Virus record (IMG/VR): IMGVR_UViG_3300032286_001304
Location: 33,941 to 97,940 of that record
Source of the DNA: a virus
Strand: one strand, 5' to 3'
Length of the DNA: 64,000 nucleotides
Each line of letters opens with the position of its first letter. The first letter of the stretch is position 1. The notes beneath the pieces are model-generated. The model had not been told where the DNA came from and made no database searches. It saw nothing but the letters and a program-made list of their open reading frames with translations. Both the position numbers and the translations under genes were made by a program. Of the stretch, positions 41,852 to 49,214 are shown in pieces.

Positions 41852-42648
41852 GATAATAAAAGATTATGAAAGCATATCGGATTATTTTCAAGTTCAGTTT
41901 TTGAAATAATAACATTTTCTTGATTACCAGATCTTAACTCCCAATGTTCTTTCCATAATTTATTATTTATGTTCAATCTATGCTCAAATGAAAGATAACC
42001 AAGATGAACTGTAAATATATAATCACTTAATTGATCAACAAACATCGGATTCAAAACCATTTGATTAACAAAACTATGGCATCTAGCTAACTCTCCATTG
42101 ATATCAATTAACTCACAAGTATCTGACATAGATGTGTTTATTTTTCCATCTCCTCTTTTAGCATGTCGTATTACGCCACGATAAAAACCTGATTTATGCA
42201 TTCTAAATTTTTGTCCAATTTGCTGATCTGATCGAATTTTTTCGATAGATCCATAAACATCAAGAGAAGGAATCATCCAGCAATCAATTTGTGGATTTTC
42301 TAATAATGCTTTTGCATATAATTCCCATTTAGATTTTTGACTAAGTGGAATATACTCATCAGCATCCATCTGGATTTTTACTGGTTTAGTTGTAGCTTGT
42401 AGTGCTTCATTTTTGATTTTTCCATCCATTTCGATATCGTCATAAAGAAAAGATGTTTCAATTATTTTTATATTTTGATTAGCACCAATAAAATCTTTTA
42501 TTATCTGCAAAGTATTATCTTCTGATTTATTTATTGCAATAACTAATTCGCCATCTGAACCAATGAATTCAATAAAATTTTCAATACTTTGCTTCCAAGG
42601 GAAGTTATGTTTTTCTACATGGTAAAGTGAGGTATAAATACTAAACAT
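41848..42648 (-). CDS. Family-2-like glycosyltransferase
   Basis: This 266-residue GT-A enzyme begins MFSIYTSLYHVEKHNFPWKQ, has ELVIAINKSEDNTLQIIKDF (nucleotide side) and the DxD motif KIQMDADEYIPLS (about 91-103). GFYRGVIRHAKRGDGK and YLSFEHRLNINNKLWKEHWE belong to the acceptor half. It resembles bacterial LPS-core or phage glucosyl/heptosyl-type transferases in outline, but the donor cannot be assigned. Confidence 0.82.
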   Translation of the reverse strand: MFSIYTSLYHVEKHNFPWKQSIENFIEFIGSDGELVIAINKSEDNTLQIIKDFIGANQNIKIIETSFLYDDIEMDGKIKNEALQATTKPVKIQMDADEYIPLSQKSKWELYAKALLENPQIDCWMIPSLDVYGSIEKIRSDQQIGQKFRMHKSGFYRGVIRHAKRGDGKINTSMSDTCELIDINGELARCHSFVNQMVLNPMFVDQLSDYIFTVHLGYLSFEHRLNINNKLWKEHWELRSGNQENVIISKTELENNPICFHNLLLS

Positions 42649-42650
42649 AA

Positions 42651-43502
42651 TTAATTTGCTTTATTTTTAAATCTTTCTCTAACTTTGTCAATGTATTCTT
42701 TTTCTCTTTTTGTTACATCTAAACTACCCCAACAATTAAAGCTATGTAGTTTTTCTTTTTCTGGAATTCTACCATCTTCCCATTCACCACGAAACATAAT
42801 AATAAACTCTTCTGATGTTACATTTGGATATGAATTATTCTGAACTTTTGGAGCAATAATAACCCATGCTGCTTTTGTATCAGTTCTATGAACAAAAACT
42901 CCACCATCTCCCATATCTCTTACCGAATAAATTCCAAAATCTTGAAAAAATTTAGGATCTATATGTGCAATTTTTAATCCTCTTTGCTCAAAAATTTCTT
43001 GTAAATAATTTTCATTCCATCTTAATTCATGAAATTCACCCGGACCTCCATTTGGAAATGGACCAAGATTATTAAATACATCTGTTTTCATCATATGTGC
43101 CCTATCTGTCCAAACTCCTCTGCCTGATTGATCGCCGTTTAAGTCTATGCATGAATAGCCATTATCTAATAAACTTTTAAATTGATTAAAAGAATTTTCA
43201 TTTATTGGATATTGTAACCATTGGTCATTTTGAACAAATAAAAAATATTTAGTATCGCAGAATCTAATCAAATCAGTTTGACCATATCCGCCACCTCCAC
43301 CTCTTTTTTTGCTAATTAAAACATCACATAATCCTTCTTTATATATCTGCCAACAATAATCTTCAGAACAGCCATTATCAAGAAGAATTACTTTATGTGG
43401 TATATTTACATAGTTTTTTATAGAATTTAAACATAATCTTGTTTCAAACTCTTTGAGATAATCTAATACTAAAATAGATAACTCAGGATTGTATTCTTTC
43501 AT
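42651..43502 (-). CDS. Family-2-like glycosyltransferase with atypical metal motif
   Basis: This protein is about 283 residues from the ATG at 43502 (an ATG at 43529 overlaps the preceding gene more deeply). ELSILVLDYLKEFETRLCLN, with PHKVILLDNGCSED, is the GT2 start. The usual DxD is replaced by FLFVQNDQWL, and a Gly-rich loop KKRGGGGGYGQTDL precedes it. FGIYSVRDMGDGGVFVHRTD is in the acceptor half. Activity may be metal-independent or lost. Confidence 0.75.
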   Translation of the reverse strand: MKEYNPELSILVLDYLKEFETRLCLNSIKNYVNIPHKVILLDNGCSEDYCWQIYKEGLCDVLISKKRGGGGGYGQTDLIRFCDTKYFLFVQNDQWLQYPINENSFNQFKSLLDNGYSCIDLNGDQSGRGVWTDRAHMMKTDVFNNLGPFPNGGPGEFHELRWNENYLQEIFEQRGLKIAHIDPKFFQDFGIYSVRDMGDGGVFVHRTDTKAAWVIIAPKVQNNSYPNVTSEEFIIMFRGEWEDGRIPEKEKLHSFNCWGSLDVTKREKEYIDKVRERFKNKAN

Positions 43503-44370
43503 ATATTTTAATAATCCTATTAGAAACATTTACTTTGTCAAGCTTTTCTTGAATGTAAGATTGTAATTTTTTAATATCAAAAGAATTTCTATCTTTACGT
43601 AAGAAAAATGATATTGAGTGTGGATTTGGATAATTTCCAAACTCATAAGTGAAAAATTCATTAAAAGTTGTTAAATCATGACAAACAACGGGGATTGCTC
43701 CAGCAAGAACTCCTTCACAAGCTGGTAGTCCCAATCCTTCCCCTAAACTAGTCATTACAACATAATCAACCGAATTATATAAATCATTTAGCTTTTCGTC
43801 AGAAACTATACCTTCATAAGATCCCCATCCGATAGATTCCGAACCAACAATAGCTACTTCAGACTCTTGAAATCCAGCAAAAATTAATGAATTAATACCT
43901 AATTCAACTCGTTTTGATGGATCTCTTAATCGTCCAACCATCATTGCTTTATATTGAGGAAATTTTTTTATTCCATTTATTCTTTGAGAATCATTGATAT
44001 CTTTAGCTGGGTTATATATGATTGATGAATTTATTCTAAGATATCTATATAACTGAGATTGAACATATTTGCTAATGCATGTGACATGATCAGCTTCTAT
44101 TAATTCTCTATATGTAGCATTTAAGTCATAATTAGGAAAACACCACTCTGGAATATCCAGAACATTAAAAATAATTTTGCAATCTTTTTTAAGCTTTCCA
44201 TCTTTTTTATCTTTTATAATCTGAAACCTAGATGGTGATGGATTATTTGAATAAACTAAGTCTGCCTCTGTAATATGCTTTGTTATTTCATGTCCAAGAA
44301 TTATGAATCCATTCTCAATACGAGAAATTTGATCTCCATAAAATCTTGAGCCATCAGTAAAAATTTTCAT
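43483..44370 (-). CDS. GT4-like glycosyltransferase
   Basis: The 295 residues are GT-B: ADLVYSNNPSPSRF, DHVTCISKYVQSQLYRYLRI, MMVGRLRDPSKRVELGINSL (GR...KR donor phosphate binding), and the GT4 donor motif LGEGLGLPACEGVLAGAIPV (E-G-L-G-L-P-x2-E). It is the first gene of the long minus-strand glycosylation operon. No promoter with the usual hexamers is clear just upstream. Confidence 0.85.
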   Translation of the reverse strand: MKIFTDGSRFYGDQISRIENGFIILGHEITKHITEADLVYSNNPSPSRFQIIKDKKDGKLKKDCKIIFNVLDIPEWCFPNYDLNATYRELIEADHVTCISKYVQSQLYRYLRINSSIIYNPAKDINDSQRINGIKKFPQYKAMMVGRLRDPSKRVELGINSLIFAGFQESEVAIVGSESIGWGSYEGIVSDEKLNDLYNSVDYVVMTSLGEGLGLPACEGVLAGAIPVVCHDLTTFNEFFTYEFGNYPNPHSISFFLRKDRNSFDIKKLQSYIQEKLDKVNVSNRIIKIYERIQS

Positions 44371-44397
44371 TTAAAATATTTTGCTATTTAATTTATT

Positions 44398-44577
44398 CTA
44401 ATTATTTATTAATTTATATTCTTCTAATAATTTTAGGATTTTACTCTTACTTAATTCATCTAGATCATCAATTAAAACATGATTCACAATATCCTTCCAT
44501 TTTACCCAAACAACTCCTTTATTTTTAGATAAACCATAAAATTCTAATTTAGTTCCATTTGAGGTCGTAAGTTCCAT
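44398..44577 (-). CDS. Small hypothetical protein, 59 aa
   Basis: The frame begins with ATG at 44577 and encodes MELTTSNGTKLEFYGLSKNK, GVVWVKWKDIVNHVLI, and an acidic helical end DDLDELSKSKILKLLEEYKL. It is not recognised, but it has a well-placed divergent promoter at 44592-44620 and is the first minus-strand gene at the strand switch, so it may be an early regulator. Confidence 0.6.
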   Translation of the reverse strand: MELTTSNGTKLEFYGLSKNKGVVWVKWKDIVNHVLIDDLDELSKSKILKLLEEYKLINN

Positions 44578-44591
44578 TAGTAATAAAACAC

Positions 44592-44620
44592 ATAATTACT
44601 AGTTTTCATAAAAAAGTCAA
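44592..44620 (-). promoter_or_regulatory. Divergent promoter, leftward
   Basis: Minus strand: -35 TTGACT (44615-44620), 17-nt spacer, -10 AATTAT (44592-44597), 14 nt before the ATG at 44577. Back to back with the rightward promoter 44628-44656; the two -35 boxes are 7 bp apart. Confidence 0.65.
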
Positions 44621-44627
44621 ATTTTTA

Positions 44628-44656
44628 TTGACAAATTTATTAAAATAAAGAATACT
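44628..44656 (+). promoter_or_regulatory. Divergent promoter, rightward
   Basis: -35 TTGACA (44628-44633), 17-nt spacer, -10 AATACT (44651-44656), 5 nt to the ATG at 44662, implying a leaderless transcript. Confidence 0.65.
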
Positions 44657-44661
44657 TAGAT

Positions 44662-44859
44662 ATGAAAGTTGAATTCGTATCAGTAGATGAAAAAGAAAAA
44701 CATTATTCTTTAAGGACTTCTGATGGTCATGTCTATTTTGGACTAGATTATCTTAATTGCTGTTTTTTAAAGAGAGTTGGCAATAGATTTGATTTGTATT
44801 TAGATTTGTCTAGAGCAAAAGTTAAGATAGAAAAAAGAAGTCTTAGTAAGAAATTTTGA
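44662..44859 (+). CDS. Small hypothetical protein, 65 aa
   Basis: Not recognised. It is a beta-rich basic protein (MKVEFVSVDEKEKHYSLRTS, HVYFGLDYLNCCFLKR, and a Lys/Arg-rich end). It is the first rightward gene, driven by the promoter immediately before it. The size, basic charge and position at the divergent control region suggest an early regulator, without direct evidence. Confidence 0.65.
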   Translation: MKVEFVSVDEKEKHYSLRTSDGHVYFGLDYLNCCFLKRVGNRFDLYLDLSRAKVKIEKRSLSKKF

Positions 44860-44926
44860 CTTTTTCTTTTTATATCGGTATAATTCAGTGTATCAATTTT
44901 ATCTGTTTTTGCTTAATTTATTTTCC

Positions 44927-44955
44927 TTGACTCAATCAGCAGAAACTTCCTATAA
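44927..44955 (+). promoter_or_regulatory. Promoter of the candidate structured RNA
   Basis: -35 TTGACT (44927-44932), 17-nt spacer, -10 CTATAA (44950-44955; TATAAG with 18-nt spacing). Transcription would begin at about 44961, exactly where the first helix of the RNA starts. Confidence 0.6.
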
Positions 44956-44960
44956 GTAAT

Positions 44961-45630
44961 TATTCCACTATCCATATTCGCTAAAAATTTCTCATAACTA
45001 AAATCTAGTGGAATACTTTAAATTTAGCGCAGAACATTACAAAAAAAATTGGGTCCAATCCCCTATCCCCCGACAATGGTTAAAACTGTAAAGTCGGGGG
45101 TTATTTGCATACACTTGGTAATGATCAAAATCTATTAAGTCCAAGGGTCTTTAGCGGAGACTCAATGGTATGCAATCTTGAAAATTCGTTACGATTCGCG
45201 TCGTCTAAAAAACAGATCAGAGTAAAATCTGATGGGATAGCCCGCCGTGCATTTTGTAATTTTTATGAAATGGCTTGGAGTTGGGTTAAGTTGCCTTTGG
45301 CAGTTTAATCGGTTTTTTCGCACACGTTTCCTTCTGGCTAGAACCCAGAAACCAACTCTGTATTAGATTACATTACGCGATAAGTCTTGCTTCTCCCTAA
45401 GCTATCCAACTCTAATGGTGACATTAGATAGGTGAATAAAAAAACGGGCCTCAAGAAGTTTTGTCTTACAAATTAGCCTCTTATTAATACAGGGGCTAAT
45501 TGTTGTCATTTATTGCCTAAGAAGTTATCATCTTACATTAAAAACGTATTAAAGCGCGAAAGCGCAGCGAATGAATTTCCATAGGAAAATCATGAGCTTA
45601 TCGAACATGTTCTTGTATCTATTAAAAATA
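44961..45630 (+). ncRNA. Candidate large structured non-coding RNA (about 650-670 nt)
   Basis: The 818-bp stretch 44860-45677 has no credible gene but many strong helices. 10-bp helix 44961-44970/45006-45015, with loop 44979-44985 able to pair 45023-45029 as a pseudoknot. 45067-45074/45093-45100 (8 bp). A junction closed by 45105-45112/45168-45175 (8 bp) enclosing 45114-45118/45141-45145 and 45145-45150/45158-45163. 45216-45221/45228-45233. 45278-45284/45352-45358 enclosing a 12-bp arm (45284-45295/45299-45310) and hairpin 45332-45337/45345-45350. GNRA-capped stem 45411-45417/45422-45428 (GUGA). 45471-45480/45492-45501. GAAA-capped GCGC stem 45554-45565. Hairpin 45571-45593. A promoter precedes it. 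Size and complexity recall GOLLD or ROOL phage RNAs, but identity is unproven. I do not see tmRNA, RNase P or tRNA hallmarks. The 3' end is uncertain. Confidence 0.65.
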
Positions 45631-45632
45631 AC

Positions 45633-45661
45633 TTGACATTTTCTAGAAATAAACGAATACT
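45633..45661 (+). promoter_or_regulatory. Promoter of the rightward operon at 45678
   Basis: -35 TTGACA (45633-45638), 17-nt spacer, -10 AATACT (45656-45661), 16 nt before the ATG at 45678. The -10 and following leader (45656-45677) are repeated with one change at 49916-49937. Confidence 0.65.
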
Positions 45662-45677
45662 CAATAAAGATTAAGTT

Positions 45678-45944
45678 ATGCTAACTCCATTTTTACTAAG
45701 CCTCTCTATATATTTTTTCTTCTGGTTAATTAACTATGGTGGACTATTAGGAGATTTTATTCAGTCTAAGATACTGCCAAAACTTCCTGAAAAAGTTCAA
45801 TACGCCATGAAATGTGTTTTTTGTTTCATGTTTTGGGTTTCTATTTTTATAGTTCCATTTAGTTCTCTAGCTTGGTGGATAATTTTTGTGACACCAGTTT
45901 ATGGTTTATTCATAAATTTAACATATCTATCCTTAAATAAATAA
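45678..45944 (+). CDS. Small integral membrane protein, 88 aa
   Basis: Three hydrophobic segments are visible: about 1-25 (MLTPFLLSLSIYFFFWLINY), about 44-62 (KCVFCFMFWVSIFIVPFSSL) and about 63-85 (AWWIIFVTPVYGLFINLTYL). A CVFCFMFW motif resembles the C-x2-C-x-x-FW found in small phage and DUF1360-like membrane proteins. The role is unknown. It is the first gene downstream of the candidate RNA, with its own promoter. Confidence 0.75.
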   Translation: MLTPFLLSLSIYFFFWLINYGGLLGDFIQSKILPKLPEKVQYAMKCVFCFMFWVSIFIVPFSSLAWWIIFVTPVYGLFINLTYLSLNK

Positions 45945-45963
45945 AAAATTAAAAATTATTGTT

Positions 45964-46542
45964 ATGTTGCCACAACAAGTTCAAGAAGCATCTGACTCGG
46001 AATTAGCAAAATTAGTAAAAGATAATCAATCTAACGAAGCAATATCTGAAATAATCAATCGGCATACTGGCATTTATTTATCAGTTGTTAATTCTTTTAA
46101 AATACCATCTTTGCAAAAGAGTGAACTTTTAGATTCAAAAAATACAAATATATATAAATATACATTAAAATTTGATGATACTAAAAATTGCAAGTTATCA
46201 TCTTATCTTTATCAAAGCACATATTTTGATTGCTTAAAAATTTTAGATAGAACTGCAAAAACAGAGGAGATAGATGAAAATCAGTTTTCTGAGTCATTTC
46301 AATTCAATGATGATGAATCTGTTAAAAATATTTCGTTGCAAATAGCCAGAAACGTAGGAGGAAGAGATTTCGAGAAGATAATTGAAGCAAGACATTTTGG
46401 AGATTCTATTGGAAAACTTTCTTGGCATTTAATTCCTGCTAAAATAGGTAAATCTCATGAATGGGCAAGAAATATTTATAATACATACATTGAAAAATAT
46501 AAAGTAGAAATAAAAAACAAATTTAATTATATAAAATTTTAA
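45964..46542 (+). CDS. Divergent sigma-70-like factor
   Basis: The 192 residues show a region-2-like layout: SDSELAKLVKDNQSNEAISE, IINRHTGIYLSVVNSF, a Q/E-L-x-x segment LQKSELLDSKNTNIYKYTLK and FDDTKNCKLSSYLYQSTYFD, which parallels the sigma pattern of FDxxKGxKFSTYxxxxxxxD. After an acidic linker comes a region-4-like helix-turn-helix: GKLSWHLIPAKIGKSHEWAR. It could redirect host RNA polymerase to phage promoters. Identity is low and based on pattern, so this is a tentative assignment. Confidence 0.6.
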   Translation: MLPQQVQEASDSELAKLVKDNQSNEAISEIINRHTGIYLSVVNSFKIPSLQKSELLDSKNTNIYKYTLKFDDTKNCKLSSYLYQSTYFDCLKILDRTAKTEEIDENQFSESFQFNDDESVKNISLQIARNVGGRDFEKIIEARHFGDSIGKLSWHLIPAKIGKSHEWARNIYNTYIEKYKVEIKNKFNYIKF

Positions 46543-46543
46543 A

Positions 46544-47605
46544 ATGAGTCAAATAACATTTAACACGGCCTTAAACTCGCTAAGTTTTGGACAAACATCA
46601 ATTGCTATTCTAAGAGAAGCATACAAGGCAAATTTAGATTGTTGTATATTTCCAATAGGTCAACAAATTGATATTTCCGCACAAGTTCAGGATGAAGGAT
46701 TTAATAAATGGCTTCAACAAACAATTCAGCTATCTCCTAAAAAACAATCTAGGGATAATAGAGTTATTAAACTTTGGCATATAAATGGTTCGCTTGAATC
46801 ATATGGGAAAGAACAAGAATTAATCACTTTTCTAGAAACTGATCAAATTACAGAGTATGAATTAAATACTTTAAAAAATCAAAAAACTGTATGGGTAACT
46901 AGCAAATATACCAAACAAGTAATGGAAGATGCTGGTTTGAATAATGTTAAATATTTACAATTAGGCTTTGATACTCATAATTTCAAAAAATTAAATAAGC
47001 GTTATTATGATGATGGAATTACTGTAATTGGTTTAGGCGGAAAGTTTGAAGACAAGAGAAAAGCCCACGGTCAAACAATCAGAGCATTGTTAGATAATTA
47101 TGGCAATAACCCAAAGTTTATGCTTCACTTTGCGGTTACGAATCCATTCTTTAAACCGGAAGATAACGAACGAATAGTTCAACAACTAACTCAGGGCAAA
47201 AAATATACGAATGTTGTTTGGGTTCCGCTAATGGCTACAAATCAACAATATAATGATTTTCAAAACAGTTGTGATATTTGGTGCGCCACATCTAACGCCG
47301 AAGGTTATGATCTTCCAGCCTATCAAGCACTGTCTCTAGGCAAAAAAGTTGTTGCTGTTAACGCTCACGTTTATCCAGATTACTTAAATAATGAAAATTC
47401 TTTTCTTTTTGAGGCTTCTGGCAAGCAAACTTGTTACGATGGAGTATTTTTCCATAATGGACATCCATTTAATCAAGGTAATTTCTTCAGTTGGAAAACA
47501 GAAGATTTTATAAATAAACTAAACGAAGCTATTAGTTCTCCTAATAAGCCTCAAATAACTCCTAGAACTTATAAAGAAGTTTTTAATGAATTAATTACAA
47601 GTTAA
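46544..47605 (+). CDS. GT4-like glycosyltransferase
   Basis: The 353 residues are GT-B: N-terminal LNSLSFGQTSIAILREAYKA, KTVWVTSKYTKQVMEDAGLN, central VIGLGGKFEDKRKAHGQTIR (GxxxxxKR-type phosphate loop), NVVWVPLMATNQQYNDF and the donor motif ATSNAEGYDLPAYQALSLGK (E-G-x3-P-x2-x-A-L). It follows the sigma-like gene by 1 nt. The target may be the same glycan as in the minus-strand island. Confidence 0.82.
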   Translation: MSQITFNTALNSLSFGQTSIAILREAYKANLDCCIFPIGQQIDISAQVQDEGFNKWLQQTIQLSPKKQSRDNRVIKLWHINGSLESYGKEQELITFLETDQITEYELNTLKNQKTVWVTSKYTKQVMEDAGLNNVKYLQLGFDTHNFKKLNKRYYDDGITVIGLGGKFEDKRKAHGQTIRALLDNYGNNPKFMLHFAVTNPFFKPEDNERIVQQLTQGKKYTNVVWVPLMATNQQYNDFQNSCDIWCATSNAEGYDLPAYQALSLGKKVVAVNAHVYPDYLNNENSFLFEASGKQTCYDGVFFHNGHPFNQGNFFSWKTEDFINKLNEAISSPNKPQITPRTYKEVFNELITS

Positions 47606-47619
47606 GTGTAAATAAATAT

Positions 47620-48405
47620 ATGACAACCCTTCAAGAAATACTAAATAAAGATGATGTTTTTGCCGCTGTTGACTATAAAGACCAATCTCTTTTAGATAAC
47701 GTCAAAAAAGCTGCTGATAAAAAATTTGGAACTAATCGTTCTTATGTAAAGAATCTATGGATTCTACGTGAATATAAAAAGCGTGGTGGTAAAGTAAAGT
47801 ATTCTGGAAAACGTCCATCTAGCGATATTATTAAGAAAAATGTCCAAAAAGATGTTGAACGTATACGTCGCGAAAAAGCAAAAGGTGGAGTTGAAGTAGA
47901 TTTGAGCGGAATTGCCCGCGCTGTTTTTTTTGAACAAGAAGAAATTCTATTGGCCCATTTAATTGAAATAGACGAAGAAGTTCAAGACTTAGCTTCCGAT
48001 TTGATTTATTTATCTTCTACTGATTACGACACCTTTGAAGAATATATTTGCGAGGATGATTTATTTGAGACACAAGCAAAAGATAATTCTGATAAAATCT
48101 CAGAAGTATATAAAAAATATCACGAAATAGTTAATATGGGTTATGAGGCTCTCAAAAAATGGGCCGAAAATCCATGTTCACACGTTGCCTCGTTGAGTCG
48201 TGGCCCTATTAATCGTAATCTACGCTTGCTTTCTAAAAAACGCGATGAGTGGACGATGAGCGATGTTCGTAGCGCGAATAGAACAATTTCTTTTGTTAGT
48301 CGCATGAAAGGCGCGGAACAGGGCAATCCTACTAAAAGTAAAGATGGCAAATCTTGCCCATCTAAACGTGACATTTCTTTAAAAAATTGGGCATATTCTC
48401 CATAA
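47620..48405 (+). CDS. Hypothetical protein, 261 aa
   Basis: Not recognised. The N-terminal 100 residues are basic and helical (KKRGGKVKYSGKRPSSDIIK...), suggesting nucleic-acid binding, the middle is acidic, and the C-terminal part (SVRSANRTISFVSRMKG-like, then SKDGKSCPSKRDISLKNWAY) has an R/K-D-x-S-L-K-N-W-A-Y end seen in some phage proteins of unknown role. It is transcribed with glycosyltransferase and small genes. Confidence 0.75.
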   Translation: MTTLQEILNKDDVFAAVDYKDQSLLDNVKKAADKKFGTNRSYVKNLWILREYKKRGGKVKYSGKRPSSDIIKKNVQKDVERIRREKAKGGVEVDLSGIARAVFFEQEEILLAHLIEIDEEVQDLASDLIYLSSTDYDTFEEYICEDDLFETQAKDNSDKISEVYKKYHEIVNMGYEALKKWAENPCSHVASLSRGPINRNLRLLSKKRDEWTMSDVRSANRTISFVSRMKGAEQGNPTKSKDGKSCPSKRDISLKNWAYSP

Positions 48406-48443
48406 TATGGAATACTATGTTTATGCTTTAAATTTATATAAAA

Positions 48444-48653
48444 ATGCCAATTCCATTCCCGAATAAAAAAGAAAAAAGGTCAGAATTTCTTTCTCGCTGT
48501 ATGGGTGATAAAGTTATGAATGATGAATTTAATAATATATCACAACGATATGCGATTTGTTTTAAAAAATGGGAAGACAAAAAAAAAGCTGCATCTGCAA
48601 TAATTGAATCAAAAGACGATGAAGTAGCATATTTTATGGAGGATAATAACTAA
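48444..48653 (+). CDS. Small conserved phage protein, 69 aa
   Basis: KRSEFLSRCMGDKVMNDEFN, then NISQRYAICFKKWEDKK, fits a short phage family with the pattern E-F-x-x-R-C-M-x(6)-M-x-x-E-F-x(4)-Q-R-x-A-x-C-x-x-x-W, often found near head or structural genes. The conserved Cys residues may bind metal. It ends directly at the next ATG. Confidence 0.7.
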   Translation: MPIPFPNKKEKRSEFLSRCMGDKVMNDEFNNISQRYAICFKKWEDKKKAASAIIESKDDEVAYFMEDNN

Positions 48654-49057
48654 TGCCTGTCTATCTATTTGAGTCAGTAAATAAAGAAGGTTTATATACA
48701 GATATATTCTTTACTTTTAAAGATGCGCCAAGAATAGGCACAATCATTGAACATGAAGAAAAAAAATGGCGAAGGATTCCTACTTTGCCATATACAGCAA
48801 GTGATACACAAGCAATAGATCCATTCGACAATAAAGCTTTTGTAGAAAAAACAGGAAAGATGAAAGGCACTTGGGGAGATATGGAAAAATTTTCTGGTGA
48901 GCTATCAGAAAAGAGAGCTAAATTAGCAGGTGGTGAAGATCCAATCTTAAATAGATACGAAGACCAAAAACAGAAAGCTACTGGATTGGAATCATTTAGG
49001 CGCAAAAAGAATAAAGCTAAAGAAAAATTAGCAAAAAAAGGCATTATTCTAGAATAA
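48653..49057 (+). CDS. Hypothetical protein, 134 aa
   Basis: It is not clearly recognised. The start MPVYLFESVNKEGLYTDIFF resembles FmdB-type zinc-ribbon proteins (MPxYxFEC...), but the cysteines are missing. The C-terminal half is strongly basic and helical (RKKNKAKEKLAKKGIILE). It is coupled to the preceding gene by a 1-nt overlap (TAATG). Confidence 0.65.
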   Translation: MPVYLFESVNKEGLYTDIFFTFKDAPRIGTIIEHEEKKWRRIPTLPYTASDTQAIDPFDNKAFVEKTGKMKGTWGDMEKFSGELSEKRAKLAGGEDPILNRYEDQKQKATGLESFRRKKNKAKEKLAKKGIILE

Positions 49058-49060
49058 TCA

Positions 49061-49089
49061 TTGACAATAGTGGTGGATTGCTAGATAAG
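49061..49089 (+). promoter_or_regulatory. Promoter in front of the SSB gene
   Basis: -35 TTGACA (49061-49066), 17-nt spacer, -10 GATAAG (49084-49089). The -10 lies inside a hairpin-forming inverted repeat (49076-49104). About 120 nt of leader would precede the SSB start. Confidence 0.5.
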
Positions 49090-49104
49090 TTATTATCAGC
49101 AATC
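49076..49104 (+). other. 12-bp inverted repeat overlapping a -10 box
   Basis: Arms GATTGCT-a-GATAA and TTATC-AGCAATC with a GTTA loop and one bulged A. No U-tract follows. Because it covers the putative -10 box, it could be an operator for autoregulation of the SSB gene or an RNA hairpin in the leader. Confidence 0.5.
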
Positions 49105-49214
49105 TATCTCTATAAAATGACTAGAAATAGTGTAATTAATTTTCTAAACAAGTTAAAGTATTGAAAAAAAGTAAATATTGGAACTAGTTAAATAATAAAA
49201 ACAAGTAAAATAAT

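Noticed and set aside
492-44370. Bacterial LPS locus instead of a phage genome
   Set aside because: The sugar genes are interleaved with phage replication genes, YopX, homing endonucleases and lambda-type tail genes on one continuous sequence with the same compact layout.
45105-45308. 67-codon plus-strand ORF inside the structured region
   Set aside because: It has no promoter-start geometry, atypical composition, and overlaps several strong RNA helices.
45330-45352. tRNA T-arm in the hairpin with a GTTCTAG-type loop (minus strand)
   Set aside because: The 6-bp stem is perfect only with a shifted loop, and no acceptor, D or anticodon arm can be placed around it. I see no tRNA gene in the window.
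44961-45630. tmRNA, RNase P RNA or group I intron
   Set aside because: I could not find the tRNA-like end and tag frame, the conserved RNase P core, or the P/Q/R/S core of group I introns. No split gene flanks the region.
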